From: Lachnospiraceae bacterium
GTDB taxonomy: Bacteria > Bacillota > Clostridia > Lachnospirales > Lachnospiraceae
DNA: 33,888 nucleotides
Direction: 5' to 3'
Assembly: GCA_017396555.1 (NCBI GenBank)
Contig: JAFQLS010000018.1
Span: 1 to 33,888 of the forward strand
Positions 8,385 through 15,680 of the stretch are shown here, piece by piece (the stretch's first letter is position 1; every line of letters starts with the position of its first letter). The position numbers and the translations under genes are program-made. A model generated the notes under the pieces. That model did no database searches, was not told the DNA's origin, and saw only the letters and a program-made list of their open reading frames with translations.

Positions 8385-10931
8385 TCAATTAATAATCTCT
8401 CTTATCTGATTCTCAATTCTTTCAATTTCTTCTATAAATCCTTTTGCTGATAATCTTGTAGCACCATTTCCCCAAATAATACATTGCTCATGTCCGTCAG
8501 AGGTCGCTACAGTAACTCTATATTTCTTCCCAATTTCGTGCGTAACACGTTCAATGTAGGTGTCTGCCGTTTCAGCCTCTTTAGTATAGACTATATCAAC
8601 ATTGTTAAATCTTAGTATCTCTCCGGGATTTCCACTAACCTTATATGCATCAAATACTATAATTATATTAATTTGTCTATAGCCCTGATAATTAGAAACT
8701 TTTTCTATCAAGGCATCTCTTGCTCCCTGTAAATTAACTTTAGCTATATCCTTTAATTCATCCCATGCAAATATTATATTATATCCATCTATCAACAGAT
8801 ACTCCGGTTTGCTTGAAGACAAATGTGCAACACTATTTTTCTTTACATTAGCAATACTTGTGTTATCTCTTCTTGTCCATTTATTTCTATCTCTTTTAAT
8901 CGCTCCATATGTTCTTTCAAATATTGCTTCCAGCTCTTTTTCATCATAACATGTTGTCTTACAATTGTGAATATTCTTAGCTTCTTTTACCTTATCAGCA
9001 TTATTCTTCTTCAATTGATTTTCAACATGCATATATTCCTTAACCTTATCCCATTTTACCACAAATCCTGCTCCACCGGAACAAAAAATAGAAGAAGCCG
9101 GATCATTTATATCACTTTCAAAATCATAACCCTTTTGTTCTATAATTTCTTCTTCATTATGACATTTTCTATACCCATCTACATTGTAAAAAATCCGCCC
9201 CATACCTTTTGTGTATGCCATGACCTCTCTCTGATATCCATTCATTGTAACAACAGGCGCATACCCTGTAATTACCGTCATATTCCCTTCTGTATACGGT
9301 GTATCAAATTCTCCATACATACGTTGAATATCCGAAATTGCTCTTCCCACATTTTCAGTTGGAATTTCCAGTTTAAAACTATATACAGGCTCTAACAATA
9401 TACTTTTTGCATGTGCCAGTCCATTTCTTACTGCTCTATAAGTTGCCTGTCTGAAATCTCCACCTTCTGTATGTTTTTTATGTGCTCTTCCGGCAATCAG
9501 TTCAAATCTTACATCCGTTATCTGTGAACCGGTTAATACTCCTCTGTGCATTTTTTCTCTTAAATGAGTCATAATAAGTCTTTGCCAGTTCCTATCAAGA
9601 ACATCTTCACTACATGAAGTCTCAATATGAACACCACTTCCTCTTTTTAAAGGTTCAATAACAATATGCACCTCTGCATAATGTTTTAGTGGTTCATAAT
9701 GTCCAACTCCATATGCAGAATCCACAATAGTTTCTTTATACACTACATTTCCCGTATCAAATTCCACACTAATTCCGTATCTTTCCTCTATGACTGATTT
9801 TAGTATCTCAATTTGTATATCACCCATTACCTTGGCATGAATTTCACATAGCTCTTCATCCCATGTAATATTTAGCTCCGGTTCTTCCTCCTCAAGTTCC
9901 TTAAGCTTTGGAAGAATAACATTAACACTTACAGCCTCCGGAATAATTATTCTATAGTTAAGTACCGGTTCAAGCAGTGGTTGTATTTCTCCCGCCTCTA
10001 TTCCAAGACCTTCTCCTGCTCTGGTTTTATCAAGACCTGTTACTGCACACATACCGCCTGCTTCAATACTTGTAACCGTATTATATCCACCACCTGAATA
10101 TATTCTTATCTGATCAACCTTCCCTGCTTCACCAAGCATTTCCTTAACCTTAAGTTCTCCTCCGGTAACCTTTATATATGATAATCTATTCCCATTCTCA
10201 TCTCTTCCAATTTTGTAAACTCTTATGCCAAGCTTGTCAGGATATTCTCTCTCAATAAAATATTTCTCCATTCCCTTAGAAAGTTCTTCAACCCCTTCCT
10301 GCTTCAATGCAGATCCAAAGTAGCAAGGAAAAATCTTTCTGTCATTTATAAGATATGCTATATCCTCTTCACTTGGATTAATACCTTTAAGATACTCGTT
10401 CATAAGTCCCTCATCTGACATTACAATATTTTCAGTAAATTCATCACTATTTATATCAGAAAAATCAACACAATGTTCAGATAAATTCGCTTTAATATTC
10501 TTCATCAACAACTCTTTATCCGTACCTACCTGATCCATTTTATTTACAAAAATAAACACAGGTATCTTATACCTTAAAAGAAGTTTCCACAAGGTAAGGG
10601 TGTGTCCTTGTACACCATCCGAGCCACTTATAACAAGAATTGCGTAATCAAGAATTTGTAATGTTCTCTCCATTTCAGCTGAAAAATCAACATGCCCCGG
10701 TGTATCCACAAGTGTCACCTTAAATTTCCCCATATCAAGAACAGCCTGCTTAGAGTAAATAGTTATTCCTCTTTTTCTCTCAATCAGGTTATTATCAAGC
10801 AATGTATTACCATAATCAACTCTTCCTATATTTCTTATCTGACCATTCAGATATAACAAATTTTCTGATAAAGTTGTTTTACCCGAATCAACATGGGCAA
10901 GAATTCCTAAAGTCAACTTATCTGATATCAT
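8385..10931 (-). CDS. Tet(M)/EF-G-like ribosomal GTPase fused to a Rae1/YacP-type NYN nuclease
   Basis: 848 residues. The first ~640 are a translational GTPase of the ribosomal-protection class: G1 AHVDSGKTT (12-20), G2 RGIT (54-57), G3 DTPGH (76-80), G4 NKMD (130-133), G5 SAL (207-209), then EF-G-like domains II-V. The domain IV loop reads GRAHKKHTEGGDF (about 481-493) rather than the YSPVST loop of Tet(M), so tetracycline resistance is doubtful. After a basic linker (about 640-708), residues 709-848 match the NYN/PIN nuclease YacP (Rae1), which in Bacillus subtilis cuts mRNA in the ribosomal A site. Acidic residues D715 (LLIDGYNII), D761 (VFDAY), D790 (ETADTY) and D812 (ATSDG) are all kept. 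Both halves therefore belong to A-site-acting families. A Shine-Dalgarno-like GGGTG lies eight bases before the ATG. It heads the operon. Confidence 0.92.
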   Translation of the reverse strand: MISDKLTLGILAHVDSGKTTLSENLLYLNGQIRNIGRVDYGNTLLDNNLIERKRGITIYSKQAVLDMGKFKVTLVDTPGHVDFSAEMERTLQILDYAILVISGSDGVQGHTLTLWKLLLRYKIPVFIFVNKMDQVGTDKELLMKNIKANLSEHCVDFSDINSDEFTENIVMSDEGLMNEYLKGINPSEEDIAYLINDRKIFPCYFGSALKQEGVEELSKGMEKYFIEREYPDKLGIRVYKIGRDENGNRLSYIKVTGGELKVKEMLGEAGKVDQIRIYSGGGYNTVTSIEAGGMCAVTGLDKTRAGEGLGIEAGEIQPLLEPVLNYRIIIPEAVSVNVILPKLKELEEEEPELNITWDEELCEIHAKVMGDIQIEILKSVIEERYGISVEFDTGNVVYKETIVDSAYGVGHYEPLKHYAEVHIVIEPLKRGSGVHIETSCSEDVLDRNWQRLIMTHLREKMHRGVLTGSQITDVRFELIAGRAHKKHTEGGDFRQATYRAVRNGLAHAKSILLEPVYSFKLEIPTENVGRAISDIQRMYGEFDTPYTEGNMTVITGYAPVVTMNGYQREVMAYTKGMGRIFYNVDGYRKCHNEEEIIEQKGYDFESDINDPASSIFCSGGAGFVVKWDKVKEYMHVENQLKKNNADKVKEAKNIHNCKTTCYDEKELEAIFERTYGAIKRDRNKWTRRDNTSIANVKKNSVAHLSSSKPEYLLIDGYNIIFAWDELKDIAKVNLQGARDALIEKVSNYQGYRQINIIIVFDAYKVSGNPGEILRFNNVDIVYTKEAETADTYIERVTHEIGKKYRVTVATSDGHEQCIIWGNGATRLSAKGFIEEIERIENQIREIIN

Positions 10932-10961
10932 AAATATTTCACCCTTTACCTTTTAACAAAA

Positions 10962-10985
10962 GAGAGTTCCGTTTTCGGAACTCTC
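10962..10985 (-). terminator. Rho-independent terminator or attenuator between kinase and GTPase genes
   Basis: GAGAGTTCC (10962-10970) and GGAACTCTC (10977-10985) form a perfect 9-base-pair stem with a six-base loop. On minus the stem is followed by TTTTGTT. It ends the kinase-like gene 21 bases after its stop. It also lies only 30 bases before the GTPase start codon, leaving no room for a promoter in between. Confidence 0.88.
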
Positions 10986-11006
10986 ATATATAGATATATT
11001 AAATAA

Positions 11007-11606
11007 TTAATTATTCATAGTTTCTTCAAGAGTTTCTATAATTCTCTTCATAGACTCTTCAAACTCTTCGTTATTATTATTATTAAAAATCAAAAGACCA
11101 TCTTTACTATCAGGATCTTCAAGATTCTTAGGAATTTCAAAATTACATCTTGAAATATACTCGTCCCAATTCTCCAATTTCCATGTATCTCTATCTGAAG
11201 CTCTTGAAATCATTCTCTGATGTACTATCTCAGGATCTGTGCTAACCCAGATAATAACAAGTGTTGCTCCTTTCTGAGCCAAATCCTTTTTAAGCTTATC
11301 CATATATTCAAGATCTCTGATTTCCCTTGTAAATGGCGCATTAATTAATACCTTATCACTATATTCAAGTGCTTCTAATGCAAGATCCACTACACAATCA
11401 TATTCATAATCTCTTATATGTTCCTCAAAAAAATCACTACTTCTGTTATATGGCTCACCAGCTACAACAAATATCTGTTTAGATAATGTAATAAGTGTAT
11501 CCTTATCTAAATAAACTATAGGGTTAAGTCTCTTTGCAAGTTCTTTTGAAATATATGTTTTCCCACATGCAGGTGGTGAAGTTACTAATATAAGTTTCTT
11601 AGTCAT
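11007..11606 (-). CDS. P-loop kinase-like protein (AAA_33/zeta-like)
   Basis: 199 residues from the ATG at 11606, chosen because GGAGGT lies five bases ahead of it; a longer frame to 11639 would place this site inside the gene. A P-loop near the N-terminus reads SPPACGKT (10-17), with Ser in place of the first Gly. A later stretch (RMISRASDRDTWKLENW) resembles the arginine-rich lid of small-molecule kinases such as chloramphenicol phosphotransferase or zeta-like NTPases. The substrate is unknown. It has its own promoter and terminator, although read-through into the GTPase gene is possible. There is no adjacent antitoxin-like gene. Confidence 0.82.
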   Translation of the reverse strand: MTKKLILVTSPPACGKTYISKELAKRLNPIVYLDKDTLITLSKQIFVVAGEPYNRSSDFFEEHIRDYEYDCVVDLALEALEYSDKVLINAPFTREIRDLEYMDKLKKDLAQKGATLVIIWVSTDPEIVHQRMISRASDRDTWKLENWDEYISRCNFEIPKNLEDPDSKDGLLIFNNNNNEEFEESMKRIIETLEETMNN

Positions 11607-11642
11607 AATTACCTCCAAAATCTCTAATGACACTTTCAATAA

Positions 11643-11672
11643 AGTATATCATATAACAAGTACAAAAGTCTA
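11643..11672 (-). promoter_or_regulatory. Promoter for the kinase-like gene
   Basis: On minus, TAGACT (11672-11667), 18 bases, then the extended -10 TGATATACT (TATACT at 11648-11643). It sits between the histidine kinase stop and the GGAGGT of the kinase-like gene. Confidence 0.55.
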
Positions 11673-11678
11673 GCTTTT

Positions 11679-12977
11679 TTATCTTATTCCTTCAATATAA
11701 TCTTTTATTACATCATATAATTTTTCCGGCTTAACCGGTTTTGATAAATGTTCGTTCATTCCTGCCTTTAGTATCTCTGCCTTATCAGAATCAAAAGCAT
11801 TAGCTGTTAGTGCAACTATAGGAATACGTTTAGCATCTTTTCTTCCGCTTGCACGAATCCTTTGAGTTAATTCAATTCCACCCATAACAGGCATTCTTAC
11901 ATCCATCAAAATCATAGAATAATAATTTTCTTCAGATGATAAAAACAATTCCAAGCCTGCCACACCATTTTCAGCACAATCTACTATCAAACCTATTTTT
12001 TCCAATAGCTTTTTATAAATGATGATATTTATTTCATTATCCTCACACAATAATATATGTTTATCATTAAATATAATTTCTTCGCCCTTAATAATCTGCT
12101 CTTTTTCTTCTAAATATTTCTTATATTTTTCATCATATGAATGAGCATATCTGAATGATAACTTAAGAACAAATGTGGTTCCTTCACCTTTAACACTAAA
12201 CACTTCTATTTTACCATTCATAAGGTCAACAAGATTCTTTACAATTGCCATTCCCAATCCTGTTCCAACCATTTCATTATTATATTTATTATTTTCCTGT
12301 GCAAAAGGATCAAAAATATAATGCAAAAATTCCTGACTCATACCTATACCATTATCAGAAATCGAAATATTAAAATGAACAAAATCTCCTTCTCTATTTA
12401 CTTCATTAATATGAATAGATGCCTTGCCATCAGGCTTTGTATATTTAGATGCATTTGATAACAGATTGAAAAAAATCTGATTAAATCTTAACTTGTCCGT
12501 TATAATTATCAAATCATCATCAACCTTAATATTCATTTGGAAATTAATATTTCTACTATCAAACAACGGTTTTATAACCGCATTCAAATAATCCAAAAAT
12601 TCTTGCAGTTCATAATATTCTTCATGCAAAACTATCTTATTGGATTCAATCTTTGCCATATCAAGAATATCATTTAACAATCCTAACATGAACTCTGAAG
12701 ACAATTGTATCTGTTCCAGATATTCATGTACTTTGTCAATGTCATTTTCTTCTAATGCCAATGCTGTATTACCTATTATACTGTTCATTGGTGTTCTAAT
12801 ATCATGACTCATCTGTGACAAAAAATCCTGTTTGGCTGAATTAGCTTTTTCTAATGCTGCATATGCAACTTTTAGTTCCTTATGATGTTTAATATCTTTA
12901 AAATTTTTTAATATGTATCTTATAAGTAATATTATCAATACACATATGCAAAATATTCCTAAAACTATATATTCCAT
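11679..12977 (-). CDS. Hybrid sensor histidine kinase with C-terminal receiver
   Basis: 432 residues. One membrane helix (about 3-22) leads into a short coiled segment and then HisKA with phospho-acceptor H58 (SHDIRTPMN). The HATPase domain has its N box (N171/N175), DNGIG and GTGLGMAIVKNLV. The receiver domain begins at about 306 (acidic CEDNE), with phospho-acceptor D359 in MDVRMPVMGG and conserved K413. No extracellular or PAS sensor domain exists, so the input probably comes through the membrane segment or a partner. No DNA-binding or other output domain is attached, and no response regulator or Hpt gene lies nearby. The gene starts 24 bases after pgsA behind GGGG and shares its promoter. 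Confidence 0.92.
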   Translation of the reverse strand: MEYIVLGIFCICVLIILLIRYILKNFKDIKHHKELKVAYAALEKANSAKQDFLSQMSHDIRTPMNSIIGNTALALEENDIDKVHEYLEQIQLSSEFMLGLLNDILDMAKIESNKIVLHEEYYELQEFLDYLNAVIKPLFDSRNINFQMNIKVDDDLIIITDKLRFNQIFFNLLSNASKYTKPDGKASIHINEVNREGDFVHFNISISDNGIGMSQEFLHYIFDPFAQENNKYNNEMVGTGLGMAIVKNLVDLMNGKIEVFSVKGEGTTFVLKLSFRYAHSYDEKYKKYLEEKEQIIKGEEIIFNDKHILLCEDNEINIIIYKKLLEKIGLIVDCAENGVAGLELFLSSEENYYSMILMDVRMPVMGGIELTQRIRASGRKDAKRIPIVALTANAFDSDKAEILKAGMNEHLSKPVKPEKLYDVIKDYIEGIR

Positions 12978-13001
12978 ATTTCCCCTTTACCTATTCTTAA
13001 A

Positions 13002-13565
13002 TTATAACGTTGTCCTCTTGTTTCTTATTATTTTTGTATAATGTCTGATATATAATATAAAAGTTATTGTCATACATAATGTACAGCTAACTGCTAAAAT
13101 CACTAAATAACACCATTTCATATACGGAAAAAGAAATATTAATAGCATCGAAATATAAAAATATGCAGTATTTACTTTTCCATATATCTTTGCACCTTGA
13201 TTTTTCTTTTCCTTCTTAACCGCCAGAAATGCAAATATACTTATCGCAAGTTCTCTGACAATAAACAAACCAAATATTAATATTATCCATTTATTTTTAA
13301 TAATTAGGCAAATCAATAATATTAACTGTGTCAGCTTATCTGCAAACGGATCAAGTATCTTGCCTATCTCACTTATCATATTAAATCTTCTTGCTATCTG
13401 TCCGTCAATAAAATCCGTAAGTGCCGACAAAACTATAAGCGATGCAATAACAATAGTCTTATTATCAAAATCTATAAAAAGATATATAAACATTATTATA
13501 AATGCTAAAACTATTCTGGACATACTAAGTATATTAGGAATAGTCCATAATTTTTTATTTTCCAT
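13002..13565 (-). CDS. pgsA: CDP-diacylglycerol-glycerol-3-phosphate phosphatidyltransferase family protein
   Basis: 187 residues from the ATG at 13565 behind GGGAG; a GTG at 13577 in the same frame is possible. The CDP-alcohol phosphotransferase signature is complete (DFIDGQIARR, then G-x3-D-x3-D in GKILDPFAD), with about five membrane helices. This enzyme class joins CDP-diacylglycerol to an alcohol. N-terminal WTIPNILSMSRI is typical of PgsA, which makes phosphatidylglycerol phosphate. Another CDP-alcohol transferase is possible, since the acceptor cannot be read from sequence. It is the first gene of a two-gene unit with the hybrid kinase. Confidence 0.85.
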   Translation of the reverse strand: MENKKLWTIPNILSMSRIVLAFIIMFIYLFIDFDNKTIVIASLIVLSALTDFIDGQIARRFNMISEIGKILDPFADKLTQLILLICLIIKNKWIILIFGLFIVRELAISIFAFLAVKKEKKNQGAKIYGKVNTAYFYISMLLIFLFPYMKWCYLVILAVSCTLCMTITFILYIRHYTKIIRNKRTTL

Positions 13566-13601
13566 CGTTTCTCCCACTTTTTTACATTTAAATACTTATG
13601 T

Positions 13602-13629
13602 ATTATATCATAAAATATAATCGTTTCAA
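13602..13629 (-). promoter_or_regulatory. Promoter of pgsA
   Basis: On minus, TTGAAA (13629-13624), 16 bases, then TATAAT (13607-13602) with an extended -10 (TGATATAAT). It lies about 37 bases upstream of the pgsA start. Confidence 0.75.
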
Positions 13630-13686
13630 ATTGTTTCGTATTTTTTTAGCAATATATCGTTAATTTATTTTAAAACACTACAAAAA

Positions 13687-13710
13687 TACCGACTCTTTTA
13701 CAAGCCGGTA
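13687..13710 (-). terminator. Terminator of degV
   Basis: On minus an 8-base-pair stem with one G-U pair is formed by TACCGGCT and AGTCGGTA around an eight-base loop, followed by TTTTTGT. It begins ten bases after the degV stop codon. Confidence 0.85.
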
Positions 13711-13720
13711 CGATTCATTA

Positions 13721-14551
13721 TTATACTTCAAATCCAATTAATGTTCCACCATCTTCTGCATAAAAACTGCATAAACCTCTGCAATGTGAAATCTTTATAT
13801 CTACATTCGGAACAAATTCCATAATCTTAGATTTTATTGCTTTTGCTATCTCTTCATTATTACAATGAGTAATTCTTACTTTTCCATTAGTGTATCCAAG
13901 GTTTTTCATATTCTCTATTATACTTAAAACACTCTTTTTCTCACCACGAACCTTGTCTACAGGCTGCAAGGTTCCTTCCTCACTGGCTATTCCTACAAGT
14001 CTTATATTCATAATACCTGCCACAGTAGCAACAGACTTACTAACTCTGCCATTTCTTGCAAGATTAAGTAATGACTTAAGTGCAAATGCAAGCTTTGTTC
14101 TTTCTTTATATTTATCTATTGCATTAGCTATTTCTTCAAATTCTTTTCCTTCATTTATCAATTCCGCTAATTTCTCAACTATCATCGCCATTTCCGGTCC
14201 TGCTGATAACGAATCTATTACATAAACCTTTTTGTTAGGATAATCACTAATATACTGATTTTTAGCCACCATTGCCGAATTATAACTACCCGATAAATTA
14301 CTTGAAATAGTTACTACAAATACCCAATCTGCTCCATCAAACGCAGAGATATAATCTCCCACACCCGGACATGCAGTGCTTGACTTTCCCTTATTATCTC
14401 TCATTTCTTTGACAAACTGCATAACATCAAGATTCTCATCATCTATGTATTCCTTAGTATCTGTCAAAATTCTAAGAGGAGCAGAAGCAAACTCAACTCC
14501 ATCATAACTCAATAAATCTGCTGACGAATCAGCTACTATTCTAATACGCAT
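13721..14551 (-). CDS. DegV-family fatty-acid-binding protein (FakB-like)
   Basis: 276 residues from the ATG at 14551, placed behind GGAGG; an upstream ATG at 14563 would put the site inside the gene. DegV hallmarks are present: ADSSADL near the start, SSTACPGVGDY (57-67), TISSNLSGSYNSA (81-93), DSLSAGPEMAMI, and LNLARNGRVSK before the C-terminal domain. DegV proteins bind a fatty acid; FakB members present it to the kinase FakA so that it enters phospholipid synthesis. No fakA gene is in the window. The location right after the fatty-acid operon and its MarR regulator supports such a role. It is transcribed alone from its own promoter. Confidence 0.92.
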   Translation of the reverse strand: MRIRIVADSSADLLSYDGVEFASAPLRILTDTKEYIDDENLDVMQFVKEMRDNKGKSSTACPGVGDYISAFDGADWVFVVTISSNLSGSYNSAMVAKNQYISDYPNKKVYVIDSLSAGPEMAMIVEKLAELINEGKEFEEIANAIDKYKERTKLAFALKSLLNLARNGRVSKSVATVAGIMNIRLVGIASEEGTLQPVDKVRGEKKSVLSIIENMKNLGYTNGKVRITHCNNEEIAKAIKSKIMEFVPNVDIKISHCRGLCSFYAEDGGTLIGFEV

Positions 14552-14570
14552 ATATACCTCCATATATATT

Positions 14571-14608
14571 TCGACATTTTATATTCTCGTTCGACACTCT
14601 AGTCGACA
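14571..14608 (-). repeat. Three TGTCGA repeats in the degV leader
   Basis: Minus-strand TGTCGA occurs at 14608-14603, 14596-14591 and 14576-14571, between the predicted transcription start and the ribosome binding site; a fourth copy lies at 14685-14680, upstream of the -35. The first two also form an inverted pair, TCGAC and GTCGA, with six bases between. They may be protein binding sites or a leader RNA structure. Confidence 0.5.
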
Positions 14609-14635
14609 TAGTTTTGATTACTACATTTCGTTTTT

Positions 14636-14664
14636 ATAATAACAGTATATTAATACTCTGTCAA
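14636..14664 (-). promoter_or_regulatory. Promoter of degV
   Basis: On minus, TTGACA (14664-14659), 17 bases, TATTAT (14641-14636). It lies just after the terminator of the preceding operon, so degV is an independent unit. Confidence 0.8.
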
Positions 14665-14685
14665 CTGCTTTTTTATTCATCGACA

Positions 14686-14723
14686 AAAACAAAAAGGTAT
14701 AAGACATTACCATCTTACACCTT
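14686..14723 (-). terminator. Terminator of the fatty-acid operon and MarR gene
   Basis: On minus, AAGGTGTAAGA (14723-14713) pairs with TCTTATACCTT (14704-14694): 11 base pairs including one G-U, loop of eight, then TTTGTTTTT. The left arm overlaps the last codons and stop of the MarR gene. Confidence 0.9.
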
Positions 14724-15170
14724 AATATTCCTAATATCATCAAGCTCCGGCATAAGCTCCTCCGACATTACTCTTAATACTTTTTCAACAGTTTCAATCT
14801 CTTCTTCCGTAAATCTGGATTTTATTCTTTCTGACACCTCATCAATATAGGATGTTGAAAGATTATAATACGACAGATATTTATCCGTTACCTCAAGATG
14901 AAATTCTCTCTTATCGTCCTCTGACTGCACCTTTTTAAGATATCCTTTTTTAATAAGAGAATTAATCTTATATGCTGCATTTGGTGATGAAATGTTAATG
15001 AACGACGCAAACTCGCTAACTGTCGGATTATCCATCGCATATATCGTCTCTATACAAAAAGTCTCAACTGTTGTAAGTGAGGTTTCACGACTTTGAATTT
15101 TCTCAAACAAACTTTTATAAAATTTTAACTTAAACTTCATATACACTTTTACAAACTCTTTATTAAACAT
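14715..15170 (-). CDS. MarR-family regulator, FabT-like
   Basis: 151 residues from the ATG at 15170 (GGTGG five bases upstream); a GTG three codons earlier at 15179 is also possible. A winged-helix domain runs from about 32 to 97: recognition helix around ISSPNAAYKINSLIKKGYL, wing EDDKREFHL. In Firmicutes, MarR regulators within fab clusters are FabT, which represses fatty-acid genes when bound to acyl-ACP. Here the gene comes last after fabZ, not first as in streptococci. It has an internal promoter in the 64-base gap and probably also receives read-through from the operon. Autoregulation and control of acpP are inferred. Confidence 0.88.
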   Translation of the reverse strand: MFNKEFVKVYMKFKLKFYKSLFEKIQSRETSLTTVETFCIETIYAMDNPTVSEFASFINISSPNAAYKINSLIKKGYLKKVQSEDDKREFHLEVTDKYLSYYNLSTSYIDEVSERIKSRFTEEEIETVEKVLRVMSEELMPELDDIRNIKV

Positions 15171-15205
15171 AAAATCCACCCTGCCTTTTAGAAGTCATAA
15201 TTATA

Positions 15206-15234
15206 TACTATAGCAAAAGAAAATATTATGTCAA
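15206..15234 (-). promoter_or_regulatory. Internal promoter for the MarR gene
   Basis: On minus, TTGACA (15234-15229), 16 bases, then extended -10 TGCTATAGT (TATAGT at 15212-15207). The first 16 bases from the -35 match the acpP promoter at 13 positions (TTGACATnATATTnnC), which may reflect a shared control site. Confidence 0.55.
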
Positions 15235-15243
15235 ATATTTTTG

Positions 15244-15669
15244 TTATTGAATTGCAAATGTCAATTCAGCATTAACAGCAACTTCACCATCTACTTTTGC
15301 CACTGCGGTTCCAATGCCTACCTGACCTTTTTTATCTACAATCTCACAATATAACTCAAGCACATCACCCGGTACTACCTGTTTACGAAATCTTGCCTTT
15401 TTTATTCCACCAAAGAAAACAATTTTTCCCTTGTTTTCTTCCTCTGCAAGCATTGCAACTGCTCCCGTCTGTGCAAGCGCCTCAATAATAAGAACTCCCG
15501 GCATTACATGTTTTTGCGGAAAATGTCCCATAAACTGCATTTCGTTTGCTGATACACACTTTATACCCTTTGCCCATTTTCCTGGTTCAAAATCAATAAC
15601 CTTATCCACTAAAAGGAATGGATATCTATGTGGTAAAATTTCCTGAATCTGATTAGAATTTAATTCCAT
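15244..15669 (-). CDS. fabZ: 3-hydroxyacyl-ACP dehydratase
   Basis: 141 residues, usual family length, hot-dog fold. Catalytic H49 in [11 protein letters not shown] and E63 in LIIEALAQ are present, as is [14 protein letters not shown] near the start. It removes water from 3-hydroxyacyl-ACP to give trans-2-enoyl-ACP, the substrate of FabK. GGAGA precedes the ATG, 11 bases after fabF. No isomerase (FabM) or FabA accompanies it, so how unsaturated acids are made, if at all, is not shown here. Confidence 0.97.
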   Translation of the reverse strand: MELNSNQIQEILPHRYPFLLVDKVIDFEPGKWAKGIKCVSANEMQFMGHFPQKHVMPGVLIIEALAQTGAVAMLAEEENKGKIVFFGGIKKARFRKQVVPGDVLELYCEIVDKKGQVGIGTAVAKVDGEVAVNAELTFAIQ

Positions 15670-15680
15670 ATATTTCTCTC

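Noticed and set aside
8823-9395. Plus-strand 190-codon open frame
   Set aside because: Cys/Ile/Phe-rich antisense shadow inside the conserved GTPase domains; no ribosome binding site or recognisable motif.
8385-10931. Calling this gene tetracycline resistance (tet(M)/tet(O))
   Set aside because: Overall domain layout fits, but the domain IV loop that displaces the drug is different and a nuclease domain is attached; resistance is not supported by the sequence.
11007-11606. Zeta-type toxin of a toxin-antitoxin pair
   Set aside because: The P-loop and arginine-rich lid resemble the superfamily, but no small antitoxin gene is adjacent and the gene stands alone between a promoter and a terminator.
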